Source: Modestobacter lapidis
Lineage (GTDB): Bacteria > Actinomycetota > Actinomycetes > Mycobacteriales > Geodermatophilaceae
Length of the DNA stretch: 64,000 bases
Assembly (NCBI GenBank): GCA_019779905.1
Contig: JABAKE010000004.1
Location: 124,001 to 188,000 of the forward strand
Reading direction: 5' to 3'
Below are positions 25,637-33,534 of this stretch, piece by piece. Positions within the stretch are counted from its first letter, which is position 1. Every line of letters begins with the position of its first letter. The position numbers were made by a program, and so were the translations under genes. The notes under the pieces were generated by a model that searched no databases, had not been told where the DNA came from, and worked only from the letters and a program-made list of their open reading frames with translations.

Positions 25637-26938
25637 ATGAGCGCCTTCTCATCCGGAGCTCACCGGGCCGTCATCGGGCGCACCGACCGTGACGGGGTGC
25701 CCCCTGCGCTGACCGCTGCCGACCGGACCGAGCCGACCGCCGGCTGGCCGCCGTCGCTGCAGTTGCTGCTGGGGCCCGCCGCCGAGGACCTGTGGTCGAC
25801 CGTGCTGGCCACCGCCGGCGGCCGGCTGCAGGACCTCCGGTCGACATCGGTCACCCTGCAGCCGAGCACCGCCGCGACGGTGCAGTACAGCGCCACGGTC
25901 GAGTGGCCCGGCGGGCGCCGGACCACCGAGCCCCTGGCCGCGGTCACCGGCAGTCGCATCCCGGCCGGCGCCGCCGTGGTCGCCGGCGGGGTGGCCGGCG
26001 TGCCGGTCGAGGTCGGGGTGTGGCGGTGGCCGCTGGACCCGGCGCTGCCGGGCCTGTCCTGGGCCGCCTCCGCGGCCGCCGTCGCCGAGCGGCTGCCGGC
26101 GCTCGGCCTGCCGCTGGAGGGGCCCCGGCTGCGGCTGCGGGCCTACCGTCCGGGGCGGCGGGCGGTCATCGAGGTGACGGCGCCCGGCCGGCGGCTGTTC
26201 CTGAAGGTGGTGCGCCCCCGGGCCGCCGAGCGGCTGGCCGCCCAGCACACCGCCCTGGCCGGCTCCGTCCCGGTGCCCCCGGTGCTGGCAGCCACCGCGG
26301 ACGGCGTCGTCGTCCTGCCGGCGATGCCGGGCACCCCGATGCGCGACCTGCTCGCCGGCGGCGACGGCGCCGGGCTGCCGACGTCCGACGCGATCGACGC
26401 GCTGCTCGACGCCCTCCCCGCGCCGGATGCCGCGGCACCGGTCGGGCCCACCCCCGGTGACGCACGGGCGCGGGTGGCCCGGCACGCCGCCGTCCTCGGG
26501 CTGGTCGCCGCTCCGCTGCGTCCCCGGCTGACCCGGCTGGCGGACCGGCTCGCCGCCGCCGACCCCGGCGACCACCCGCTGGTGCCGGTGCACGGTGACT
26601 TCTACGAGTCCCAGCTGCTGCTCCACGGGGGCACGGTGACCGGGCTCCTCGACGTGGACACCGCCGGCCGCGGTGCGCGGCTCGACGACTGGGCCACCCT
26701 GCTGGGTCACCTGACCCTGCTCGGGGAGCTGCTGCCCGAGCCGGCGACCGTCGACCGGTACGCCGCGCAGCTGCGCGCCGCCGCGGCGGTGCGCTGGCCC
26801 GCAGCCGAGCTCGCCCCGCGGATCTCCGCGGTGCTCCTGGGGCTGGCGACCGGCCCGTTCCGGGTGCAGCAGCGTGGGTGGCCCGAGCTCACCGAGGCGC
26901 GACTGGGCCTGGCCGAGCGCGAGCTGGACCGCACATGA
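25637..26938 (+). CDS. phosphotransferase of the aminoglycoside/choline kinase superfamily
   Basis: A 433-residue protein whose C-terminal half is an APH-fold kinase. Lys in RLFLKVV is the ATP-binding lysine, VPVHGDFYESQLLL is the Brenner motif (Gln where most have Asn) and GLLDVDTAGRGARLDDWATLL is the Mg-binding Asp region. The N-terminal half has no recognised domain. A CTCATC array (period 11 bp) overlaps the 5' end of this frame, so translation may really begin at the in-frame GTG at 25697 (VPPALTAADR). Substrate unknown. Confidence 0.75.
   Translation: MSAFSSGAHRAVIGRTDRDGVPPALTAADRTEPTAGWPPSLQLLLGPAAEDLWSTVLATAGGRLQDLRSTSVTLQPSTAATVQYSATVEWPGGRRTTEPLAAVTGSRIPAGAAVVAGGVAGVPVEVGVWRWPLDPALPGLSWAASAAAVAERLPALGLPLEGPRLRLRAYRPGRRAVIEVTAPGRRLFLKVVRPRAAERLAAQHTALAGSVPVPPVLAATADGVVVLPAMPGTPMRDLLAGGDGAGLPTSDAIDALLDALPAPDAAAPVGPTPGDARARVARHAAVLGLVAAPLRPRLTRLADRLAAADPGDHPLVPVHGDFYESQLLLHGGTVTGLLDVDTAGRGARLDDWATLLGHLTLLGELLPEPATVDRYAAQLRAAAAVRWPAAELAPRISAVLLGLATGPFRVQQRGWPELTEARLGLAERELDRT
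25648..25680 (+). promoter_or_regulatory. three 11-bp repeats of CTCATC type, candidate OmpR-family operator
   Basis: CTCATC (25648), CTCACC (25659) and GTCATC (25670) lie exactly 11 bp apart, the one-helical-turn spacing bound by OmpR/PhoB-type regulators. The same hexamer recurs upstream of two genes beside the nearby two-component system. Confidence 0.5.
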
Positions 26939-26945
26939 GGAAGTG

Positions 26946-26978
26946 CTCATCCACCTCTCCCGGAGCCCTCATCGGCGG
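26946..26978 (+). promoter_or_regulatory. CTCATC repeats upstream of the secreted acidic protein gene
   Basis: CTCATC at 26946 and again at 26968 (22 bp, two turns) with CTCCCG at 26957 in the middle register. The site is 45-78 nt before the ATG of the small secreted protein and oriented like the other two arrays. Confidence 0.5.
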
Positions 26979-27023
26979 CGGACAACCTGGATCCCGTACC
27001 ACCCACCGACGAGAGGACCCCCG

Positions 27024-27332
27024 ATGAACGCCCGCCCCGCCACCTGGAAGATCGCCACCCTCGGCGTCGCGCTGACCGGTCTCGGCGTCGCCGGTGCCGG
27101 CGTCGCCGCCGCGGACGACGACCGCACCCGTCCGGTGCCCGCCGGGATCTCGGTGGCCGCCGCCGCCGACGACGACGCCCCGGCCCCGGACGCCCCGGCC
27201 GCCGTGCCGGCCGCGGACGCCTCCCCCGAGAGCGCCGACTCCCCGGCCGAGAGCGTCACCGACAGCCCGGACGCCAGCCCGGACGACGCCAGCCCGGACG
27301 ACGCCAGCCCGGACGGCACGCCCGACGACTGA
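27024..27332 (+). CDS. small secreted Asp/Ala/Pro-rich protein
   Basis: A 102-residue protein with a Sec-type signal (MNARPATWKIATLGVALTGL, cleavage near VAAA-DDD). The mature part is low-complexity and strongly acidic, ending in a 15-bp DNA repeat translated as SPDDASPDDASPDG. No known domain. By position next to a response regulator and sensor kinase, and with the CTCATC array upstream, it is a likely target or signal partner of that system (inference). The acidic tail could bind cations. Confidence 0.65.
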   Translation: MNARPATWKIATLGVALTGLGVAGAGVAAADDDRTRPVPAGISVAAAADDDAPAPDAPAAVPAADASPESADSPAESVTDSPDASPDDASPDDASPDGTPDD

Positions 27333-27406
27333 CCCCGTCCCCGCACCCCGCACCCCGCGGCCTCCGACCGGTCCCCGGTCGGGGGCCGCACTGCCGTGCG
27401 GACCGG

Positions 27407-28069
27407 TCAGTCCGCGACGAGCCGGTACCCCATCCCCCGCACCGTCTCGATCCGCTCGGCGCCCAGCTTCTTGCGCAGGTAGCGGACGTAGACGTCGACG
27501 ACGTTGGAGCCGGGGTCGAAGTCGTAGCCCCACACGTGGCTGAGCAGCTGCTCCCGGGCCAGCACCTGACCGGGGTGCCGGAGGAACGTTTCGGCCAGGG
27601 TGAACTCCCGGGCGGAGAGGTCCACCACCCGGCCGCCCACGTCGGCCCGCCGGGTGCGCAGGTCCAGGGCCAGGTCGCCGCAGGTGAGCACGGTGACCTC
27701 GGCCAGCCGGTCACCGGCCAGCCGCAGCCGCACCCGCGCCAGCAGCTCCTCGAAGCGGAACGGCTTGGGCATGTAGTCGTCGGCGCCGCCCTCCAGCCCG
27801 GCCACGGTGTCCTGGACGCTGTCCCGCGCGGTCAGCACGACCACCGGGATGGCGCACCGCTCGGCCCGCAGGGCGCGCAGCACCGCGAACCCGTCCATGC
27901 CCGGTAGCCCGATGTCGAGCAGCAGCAGGTCGAACTCCCCGCTGCGGGCCAGGTTCCGGGCGGTGACCCCGTCGCCGACGACGGTGGTGGTGAAGCCGTG
28001 CGCCCGCAGCCCCTTCTCGACGAAGGCGGCGATGCGGGGTTCGTCCTCGGCGATGAGCACCCGGCTCAT
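27407..28069 (-). CDS. OmpR/PhoB-family response regulator
   Basis: A 220-residue regulator. The receiver domain has the acidic pair EDE at residues 8-10, phospho-acceptor Asp in LLLLDIGLPGMDG and the conserved Lys in MPKPF. The C-terminal winged helix contains LSAREFTLAETFLRHPGQV and ends with the recognition-helix region VDVYVRYLRKKLG and GMGYRLV. Its ATG overlaps nothing upstream, but the kinase stop overlaps it (ATGA). DNA targets are probably the 11-bp CTCATC arrays around it. Confidence 0.95.
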   Translation of the reverse strand: MSRVLIAEDEPRIAAFVEKGLRAHGFTTTVVGDGVTARNLARSGEFDLLLLDIGLPGMDGFAVLRALRAERCAIPVVVLTARDSVQDTVAGLEGGADDYMPKPFRFEELLARVRLRLAGDRLAEVTVLTCGDLALDLRTRRADVGGRVVDLSAREFTLAETFLRHPGQVLAREQLLSHVWGYDFDPGSNVVDVYVRYLRKKLGAERIETVRGMGYRLVAD

Positions 28070-29592
28070 GATCGGCCTCCTCGGGCAGCGGGATCGGTGC
28101 CGGCGTCGGGCGAGGCCGCCGGGTCGTCGGGAGCCAGCGGGGCCAGCACGGCGGGCAGGACGACGGCGAACGTCGAGCCGCGGCCGATGACGCTGTCGAG
28201 CACCACCCGGCCACCGTGCGCCGTGGCGATCGCCTGGACGATCGACAGCCCCAGCCCCGCCCCGTCCGAGCGCCGGATCCCGGCCGCCCCGCGGGCGAAC
28301 CGCTCGAACACCCGGTCCCGGTCGGCCTCGGCGATCCCCGGGCCGCTGTCGGCCACCCAGAGCCGCAGTTCACCACCGGTGAGCTGGCTCCCCAGGGCGA
28401 CCCGGTCACCGGGGGCGGTGTACCGGACGGCGTTGTCGGCCAGCGCGACCAGCGCCTGGGTCACCCGCTGCGGGTCGAGCACGGCGTCGACGTCCGCCGT
28501 GGCCTCCAGCGCCCACGCCCGATCGCCCAGCTGCCGGACCTTGTCGAACACGTCGACGGTCAGCGCCCCGACGTCGACCGGCTGCGGGCGGACGAACTCC
28601 GGCTGCTCCGCCCGGGCGAGCAGCAGCAGCTCGGTGACGATCCGGTTCATCCGGTCCAGCTCGTCGTCGACGAGGGCCACGGACTCCCGGACGTCGGTGG
28701 GGTCGGCCGGGTCGAGCACCTCGAGGTGGCCGCGGACGATGGTGATCGGCGTCCGCAGCTCGTGCCCGGCGTCGTCCAGGAACCGCCGCTGCGCGGCCAC
28801 GCCGCCGGCCACCCGGTCCAGCATGGCGTTGACCGAGGCGACCAGCTCGCCGAGCTCGTCGGCCGGGCGGCCCTCGACCGGGATCCGGCGGGACAGGTCG
28901 GTGTCGGTGATCGCCTGCGCCGTGGCGGCGATGTCCCGCACCGGGCGCAGGATCCGCCCGGCGACCACCCACGCGCCGCCGGCGGCCAGCAGCGTGGTCA
29001 GCCCGCCGACTCCCAGCATCAGCCGGGCCGTCTCGTCGGCGGCCTCCCGCTCCTGGTCGGCGAAGTAGGCGACGACGGCGACGCCCTGGCCCGGGTCGCC
29101 CTCCAAGGTCACCGGGACCGCGAGGTAGCGGACCTCGCCCGCGCCGCTGTGGTAGCTGCCGGCGACCGTGTCGGTCACCGATCCGACCAGCGCGGTGAAC
29201 GCGGGATCGTCGCCGAGCACGACCGGCGCCTGCAGGCGGCTCTGGTAGCGGTACTGCCCGTCGACGTAGCCGAGGAACTTCTCGTTGGGCCGCGCCAGGT
29301 TGTACGTGATCACCGTCTCGAGGACGTCGGCGACCGAGGCGAACGGCTGCCCGGTGCTCGGGTCGAAGCCCTCCGCGGTGATCTGGCGGAACTCGTAGAC
29401 CTCGCCCTCCAGGGCGGCATCCATGCGCGCGTCGGTGGCGTTGACGAGCAGCCGCCAGGTGACCAGCGTGACCACGGCGAGAGCGAGCAGCACCAGCAGC
29501 AGGACCCAGCCGATGATCCGGGTACGGGCAGCGCGCGGCCCCCACCGCCACCGGCCCGTCGCTGCCCGCCTCGGAGTCACCGGAGCCTTCAA
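28066..29592 (-). CDS. sensor histidine kinase
   Basis: A 508-residue membrane kinase. TM1 is at about residues 28-50 (IIGWVLLLVLLALAVVTLV), an extracellular sensor part of about 140 residues follows, then TM2 (LMLGVGGLTTLLAAGGAWVVAG), HAMP (RILRPVRDIAATAQAI), the H-box FLDDAGHELRTPITIV, N-box ALADNAVRYT and G-boxes DSGPGIAEAD and GAGLGLSIV. The start shown is a TTG; a GTG 12 nt further in is an alternative. It is coupled to the response regulator (ATGA). Confidence 0.93.
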   Translation of the reverse strand: MKAPVTPRRAATGRWRWGPRAARTRIIGWVLLLVLLALAVVTLVTWRLLVNATDARMDAALEGEVYEFRQITAEGFDPSTGQPFASVADVLETVITYNLARPNEKFLGYVDGQYRYQSRLQAPVVLGDDPAFTALVGSVTDTVAGSYHSGAGEVRYLAVPVTLEGDPGQGVAVVAYFADQEREAADETARLMLGVGGLTTLLAAGGAWVVAGRILRPVRDIAATAQAITDTDLSRRIPVEGRPADELGELVASVNAMLDRVAGGVAAQRRFLDDAGHELRTPITIVRGHLEVLDPADPTDVRESVALVDDELDRMNRIVTELLLLARAEQPEFVRPQPVDVGALTVDVFDKVRQLGDRAWALEATADVDAVLDPQRVTQALVALADNAVRYTAPGDRVALGSQLTGGELRLWVADSGPGIAEADRDRVFERFARGAAGIRRSDGAGLGLSIVQAIATAHGGRVVLDSVIGRGSTFAVVLPAVLAPLAPDDPAASPDAGTDPAARGGRS

Positions 29593-29645
29593 CGCACGGA
29601 GTTCGCCGGTCGTCCCCGTCCGGGCGCCCAGCGGCCGGGTCGTGG

Positions 29646-29987
29646 TCAGTCGTCGTCCCGCTCGTCATCCGGCCCGTCGTCCGCGCCGTCGTCCGCGTCA
29701 TCGTCCGCGCCGTCGTCGTCATCATCGTCGTCGTCGATGGGTGGCGGCGGGACGACGTCGCCGGGGGTCGGGGCCGGCGGCTCCGGGGCGGCCGGCCCCG
29801 GCTCCTGCTCCGTGGAAACCGTCGGCGGGGTTCGGGCCGACGGTCCGGCCGGGGACTGCGGAACGGTGATCGGGAGCGGCATCGGCCCGGGACCGGCGCC
29901 CGCCGGCCGCAGCGCGGCCCATCCCAGTCCGGTGAGCACCAGGGCGAGCAGCACCCCCGCGAGGACGACGACCGGACGGGAGCGCAC
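29646..29987 (-). CDS. single-pass membrane protein with Pro-rich linker and poly-Asp tail
   Basis: A 113-residue protein starting VRSRPVVVLAGVLLALVLTG: one membrane helix, a Pro/Ala/Thr-rich stretch and a C-terminus with eight consecutive Asp followed by ADD/GADD repeats. I chose the GTG with GAGG at 8 nt; a longer ATG start at 30047 would place the CTCTCATC array inside the coding region. Upstream of the kinase gene and on the same strand, it resembles the acidic secreted protein on the other side of the system. It may be an accessory cation-binding or signalling protein (inference). Confidence 0.55.
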   Translation of the reverse strand: MRSRPVVVLAGVLLALVLTGLGWAALRPAGAGPGPMPLPITVPQSPAGPSARTPPTVSTEQEPGPAAPEPPAPTPGDVVPPPPIDDDDDDDDGADDDADDGADDGPDDERDDD

Positions 29988-30025
29988 CGGCTCAGCCTCG
30001 CTGCGCCCGGTGACGGCCCCGTGAG

Positions 30026-30053
30026 AGGTGGATGAGAGGTCTCTCATCCACCT
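30026..30053. promoter_or_regulatory. inverted/direct CTCTCATC element upstream of the acidic membrane protein
   Basis: Arms AGGTGGATGAGAG and CTCTCATCCACCT are perfectly complementary around a 2-nt centre. On the minus strand CTCTCATCCAC is followed 11 bp later by CTCTCACGG, the same 11-bp register as the other two arrays. It lies between the GTPase gene stop and the GTG of the membrane protein, so it may also end GTPase transcription. Confidence 0.6.
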
Positions 30054-30059
30054 GCCGGC

Positions 30060-31673
30060 TCAGGACCCGGCGCGGGTCACCGCCGCGCAGAACCGCTGGT
30101 GGTCCTCCCGGGTGCCCTCCAGCGGTTCCAGCACCTCGGCGTCGGCGACGTCCTGCACCCGGTCGGTGAGGCGGCGGCGCACTGCCCTCCCCCGCCGCCG
30201 GGCGCCCAGCCCGACCAGGGGTCTGGCCACCAGGGCGAGCAGCGCGCCGGCGAGCAGGCCACCGGCCAGCAGCAGCGTCGGCAGCGGGATGCCCTGCACC
30301 CGGGGCAGCGGGACGACGCCGTCCAGCTGCAGCCAGCCCAGCGCCACCAGCCCGAGCAGCCAGCCGGCGCCGGCCAGGGCGACCACGAGCAGCAGCCACT
30401 GCAGGGCACCGACGCCGCGCTGCCACAGCGGTGTCCGGCCCGGGCCCAGGTCGGTGCCGGCGACGGCCCGGTCCAGCTGGCCGGTCAGCCGCTCCTCGGA
30501 GAGGTCGGCGGTGCGGCGCAGGTCGTCCCGCCACGCCTGCGGCAGCCCGGCGCCGGCGGTGTCGCGGGCCCGGCGCAGCGCGGCCGTCACCGCCGCCCGC
30601 TGCACCACCCCGGCGGCCGGCAGCGACGTGCGGGCCCGCTCGTCGCCCAGGTGCAGCCGGCCCAGCGGGTCGGGCCGCAGCCTGCCCAGCCAGCGCAGCA
30701 GCGGCCAGCCGGTGTGCGCGGCTCCGCGGCGCAACGCGGACCGCTCGACCGCGCTGACCACCGCGGGCACCCCGGCCGCGTCGGCGAGGGCGTCGGCCAG
30801 CCCCGCCCGCTCGTCGGCGTCGTGTGCCCGGCTGCCCGGCCCGCGCTCACCGGTGCCGCAGTGCGCCGCGAGGGCGGCGGCCGCCGACCGCGCGTCGGCG
30901 GCCAGCCGGTCGGTGGCGGCCCGGCGGGCGGCCACCCGGCGGGCCAGCTCCGCGCGCAGCTCGGGCAGCCCCTGACCGGTGCGCCCGGCGGTGGCCAGCA
31001 CGGGGGTGGCGGCCAGGCCCTCGGCGTCCAGCAGCCGGCGCAGGTCGGCCAGGCAGGCCCGGGCGGCCGGCTCGTCGAGCCGGTCGACCTGGTTGAGGAC
31101 GACGACGAGCACCCCGGCGTGCCCGGCCAGCGGGGCCAGGTAGCGATCGTGCACGGCGGCGTCGGCGTACTTCTGCGGATCGAGCACCCAGACGAGCACG
31201 TCGACCAGCTCGACCAGCCGGTCGACCTCCAGCCGGTGCTCCAGCCGGACGCTGTCGTGGTCGGGCAGGTCGAGCAGCACCAGCCCGTCGAGGGCCCTGC
31301 TCTCGGGGCTGTCGGGCTGCTCGACGCGGTGCCGGAGCGGCACCTGCAGCCAGTCGAGCAGCCGGTCGGCCCCCTCGGCGCCCCAGACGGTCGCGTGCGC
31401 GACGCCGGTGGTGGGCCGCCGGACGCCAGGGCTGCTCACCTCGGCACCGGACAGCGCGTTGAACAGCGTGGACTTCCCGCTGCCGGTGGCGCCGGCCAGC
31501 GCCACCACGGTCGCGTCGCCCAGCGCCTCGCGGGCGCCGGCCTTGGCCAGCATCGTGCGGGCCTGCGCGACCTCCGGTACCTCCAACCGGTCCTCGGCGA
31601 TCTCCACCGCCTCGCGCAGTGCGGCCAGCCGGTCGGTGAGCGGCAGCTCGCGGCGGCTCTCGCGGAGCCTCAT
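30060..31673 (-). CDS. dynamin-like/Era-type GTPase with C-terminal membrane helices
   Basis: A 537-residue GTPase. G1 is ALAGATGSGKSTLFNAL near residues 58-74, G2 is the conserved Thr in RRPTTGVAHATVWG, G3 is LLDLPDHDS and G4 is VLNQVDRLD. Two hydrophobic stretches follow near residues 430-490 (LLLVVALAGAGWLLGLVALGW, PTLLLAGGLLAGALLALVA). The architecture resembles bacterial dynamin-like proteins found in pairs. It overlaps its partner GTPase (ATGA). A role in membrane remodelling or cytokinesis is inference. Confidence 0.85.
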   Translation of the reverse strand: MRLRESRRELPLTDRLAALREAVEIAEDRLEVPEVAQARTMLAKAGAREALGDATVVALAGATGSGKSTLFNALSGAEVSSPGVRRPTTGVAHATVWGAEGADRLLDWLQVPLRHRVEQPDSPESRALDGLVLLDLPDHDSVRLEHRLEVDRLVELVDVLVWVLDPQKYADAAVHDRYLAPLAGHAGVLVVVLNQVDRLDEPAARACLADLRRLLDAEGLAATPVLATAGRTGQGLPELRAELARRVAARRAATDRLAADARSAAAALAAHCGTGERGPGSRAHDADERAGLADALADAAGVPAVVSAVERSALRRGAAHTGWPLLRWLGRLRPDPLGRLHLGDERARTSLPAAGVVQRAAVTAALRRARDTAGAGLPQAWRDDLRRTADLSEERLTGQLDRAVAGTDLGPGRTPLWQRGVGALQWLLLVVALAGAGWLLGLVALGWLQLDGVVPLPRVQGIPLPTLLLAGGLLAGALLALVARPLVGLGARRRGRAVRRRLTDRVQDVADAEVLEPLEGTREDHQRFCAAVTRAGS

Positions 31674-33370
31674 GCGCCGGCCCCGCGGGCGGCGGCCAGC
31701 GCCGCGACGGCGGCGCGCAGCTGCTCGGCGCTCTGCACCGTCGGCCCGGCCTCGTCGACGAGGGTGCGGAACCGTTCCTGCTCGTCGCGCAGCAGCTGGT
31801 CGGCGCGGCGGTCGAGGTCGGCGCGGGCCTCGGCGGCCAGCCGGCGGACGGCGGCGTCGCCGAACACCGCCTCCATCACCCGCTGCCCGATCGCGGTGGT
31901 GCCGCCGGCGACGGCGAGCTCCGCGCCGCTGAGCCCGGCCGTCGAGGCGAAGACGGCGACCATCACCACCGCACCGGCCCCGTTGACGCCCCAGGACAGC
32001 AGCCGGGCCTTCGACCGCTTGTCCGCCCCCTGGTCGCGGACCAGGTCGAGCACGGTGCCCTGCCAGTCGCGCACCGCGTCGGCCGCGGCGCCGGTGAACG
32101 ACGGCGAGACCCCCTCCAGCTCCTCCTCGCGGCCCGCCAGCAGCGACCGCCCGCCGGGCAGCCCGCGCCAGGCGGCCACGGTGCGCTCGGCGGCCCGGTC
32201 GGCCTCCGCCCGCAGCAGGGTCTCCACGCCGGACTCCAGGGCGCCGGTCAGGTCGTCGGCCGGGGTGCTGCGGCCGGTGAGCGCGGCGGTCACCCGGTCG
32301 CGCAGCCGGCCGACCGAGGCCTGCAGGCCGCGCATCCACTCCCCGGTGCCGACGAACTCCTGCCAGCGGGCCAGCACCTCGCCGCGCAGCAGGCTGCCGT
32401 TGGCCACACCCTCGTCCACGCCGGCCCGGGCGGCGACGTAGGCGGCCTCCGCGGCCGCCTCGAGCGCACCGGCCGCGGCGTCCTGCTCCTCGACCGCCGC
32501 AACGATGCCGCGGACCCGCTGGTCCAGGCTCTCCAGCGCGCCGGCCAGCGTCTGCCGGACGACGGCCGCCCGCTGCTCCTGGTCGGCGGCCAGCCCGTGC
32601 AGCCAGCCCCGCAGCGGCGCCACCTGCTCGGCCGGCAGGAAGCCGTCGGTCAGCGGCCGTTCCTCCACCACGAACAGCCGGGCGCCGGCCAGCCCGGCCC
32701 GCTGCAGCATTCCGGCGAGATCCTCCGCGACCTCGCCGGCCGCCTCGGACGGCACCCGGTCGAGGACCACCGCCAGCGCGGTGCCCCGCTCCTGAGCGGT
32801 GCGCAGCAGGTCCCAGGGCACCGCGTCGGCGTACCGGGCGGCGGTGGTGACGAAGATCCACAGGTCGGCGGCGGCGAGCAGCTGACCGGCCAGGTCGCGG
32901 TTGGCCTCCACCACCGAGTCGACGTCGGGTGCGTCGACCAGGGCCAGGCCCGCGGGTATCGCCTCCGTGCTGACCAGCCGCAGGCTGCCCGGCCCGGCCT
33001 CGCCACCGGTGGTGCGGGACAGCCCGGGCAGCACCCGGTCGCCGGAGAACTGGGCGCGGTCGGCCGGCGCGCAGACCAGCACCGGGGCCCGGGTGGTGGG
33101 CCGCAGCACGCCGGGCGTGGTCACGGCGGCGCCGATCACGCTGTTGACGAGGGTGGACTTGCCGGCCCCGGTCGATCCACCGACGACGGCGAGCAGCGGG
33201 GCGTCGAGGTCGCGCAGCCGGGGCAGCAGGTAGTCGTCGACCTGGTCGACCACGCCCCGGGCCGCGCGCAGCGCCTCGTCCCGGCCGGGGACGGCCAGTG
33301 CCAGCGGTGCCTCGGCGACCCGGTCGCGCAGCAGCTGCAGGGCGTCCGGCAGCCCGGGAGGGTCGGTCAT
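31670..33370 (-). CDS. dynamin-like GTPase, partner of the downstream GTPase
   Basis: A 566-residue GTPase. G1 is VVGGSTGAGKSTLVNSVIG, the G2 Thr is in LRPTTRAPVLV, G3 is ALVDAPDVDSV and the G4 site is degenerate (VLDRVPSE). Helical segments with Ala/Glu heptad character follow, and a hydrophobic hairpin lies near residues 455-490 (VNGAGAVVMVAVFASTAGLSG). Gene order and domain layout match paired actinobacterial dynamin-like GTPases. Start ATG (MTDPPGLPDALQLLRDRV). The degenerate G4 suggests altered nucleotide specificity compared with its partner. Confidence 0.83.
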   Translation of the reverse strand: MTDPPGLPDALQLLRDRVAEAPLALAVPGRDEALRAARGVVDQVDDYLLPRLRDLDAPLLAVVGGSTGAGKSTLVNSVIGAAVTTPGVLRPTTRAPVLVCAPADRAQFSGDRVLPGLSRTTGGEAGPGSLRLVSTEAIPAGLALVDAPDVDSVVEANRDLAGQLLAAADLWIFVTTAARYADAVPWDLLRTAQERGTALAVVLDRVPSEAAGEVAEDLAGMLQRAGLAGARLFVVEERPLTDGFLPAEQVAPLRGWLHGLAADQEQRAAVVRQTLAGALESLDQRVRGIVAAVEEQDAAAGALEAAAEAAYVAARAGVDEGVANGSLLRGEVLARWQEFVGTGEWMRGLQASVGRLRDRVTAALTGRSTPADDLTGALESGVETLLRAEADRAAERTVAAWRGLPGGRSLLAGREEELEGVSPSFTGAAADAVRDWQGTVLDLVRDQGADKRSKARLLSWGVNGAGAVVMVAVFASTAGLSGAELAVAGGTTAIGQRVMEAVFGDAAVRRLAAEARADLDRRADQLLRDEQERFRTLVDEAGPTVQSAEQLRAAVAALAAARGAGA

Positions 33371-33534
33371 GCCCGGTAGGTGCCCGGCCGGAGGGCTGCT
33401 CACCCCTGCGTCGGCCCCAGCCGGGCGGCGGCTCCGACGTCGAGCCGCCCGACCGACCGGTGAGCCGGCTCCTGCCCCGGCTCGACGGTCGCCCGAGCGG
33501 CTCCACCCCGCGGCACCCTGCGGCGGACCGGAGC

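Noticed and set aside
25649-26950. 433-residue open frame antisense to the phosphotransferase
   Set aside because: It mirrors the sense gene codon for codon, is dominated by Gly, Gln, Arg and His, and has no motif. The plus strand has an APH-type HGD motif.
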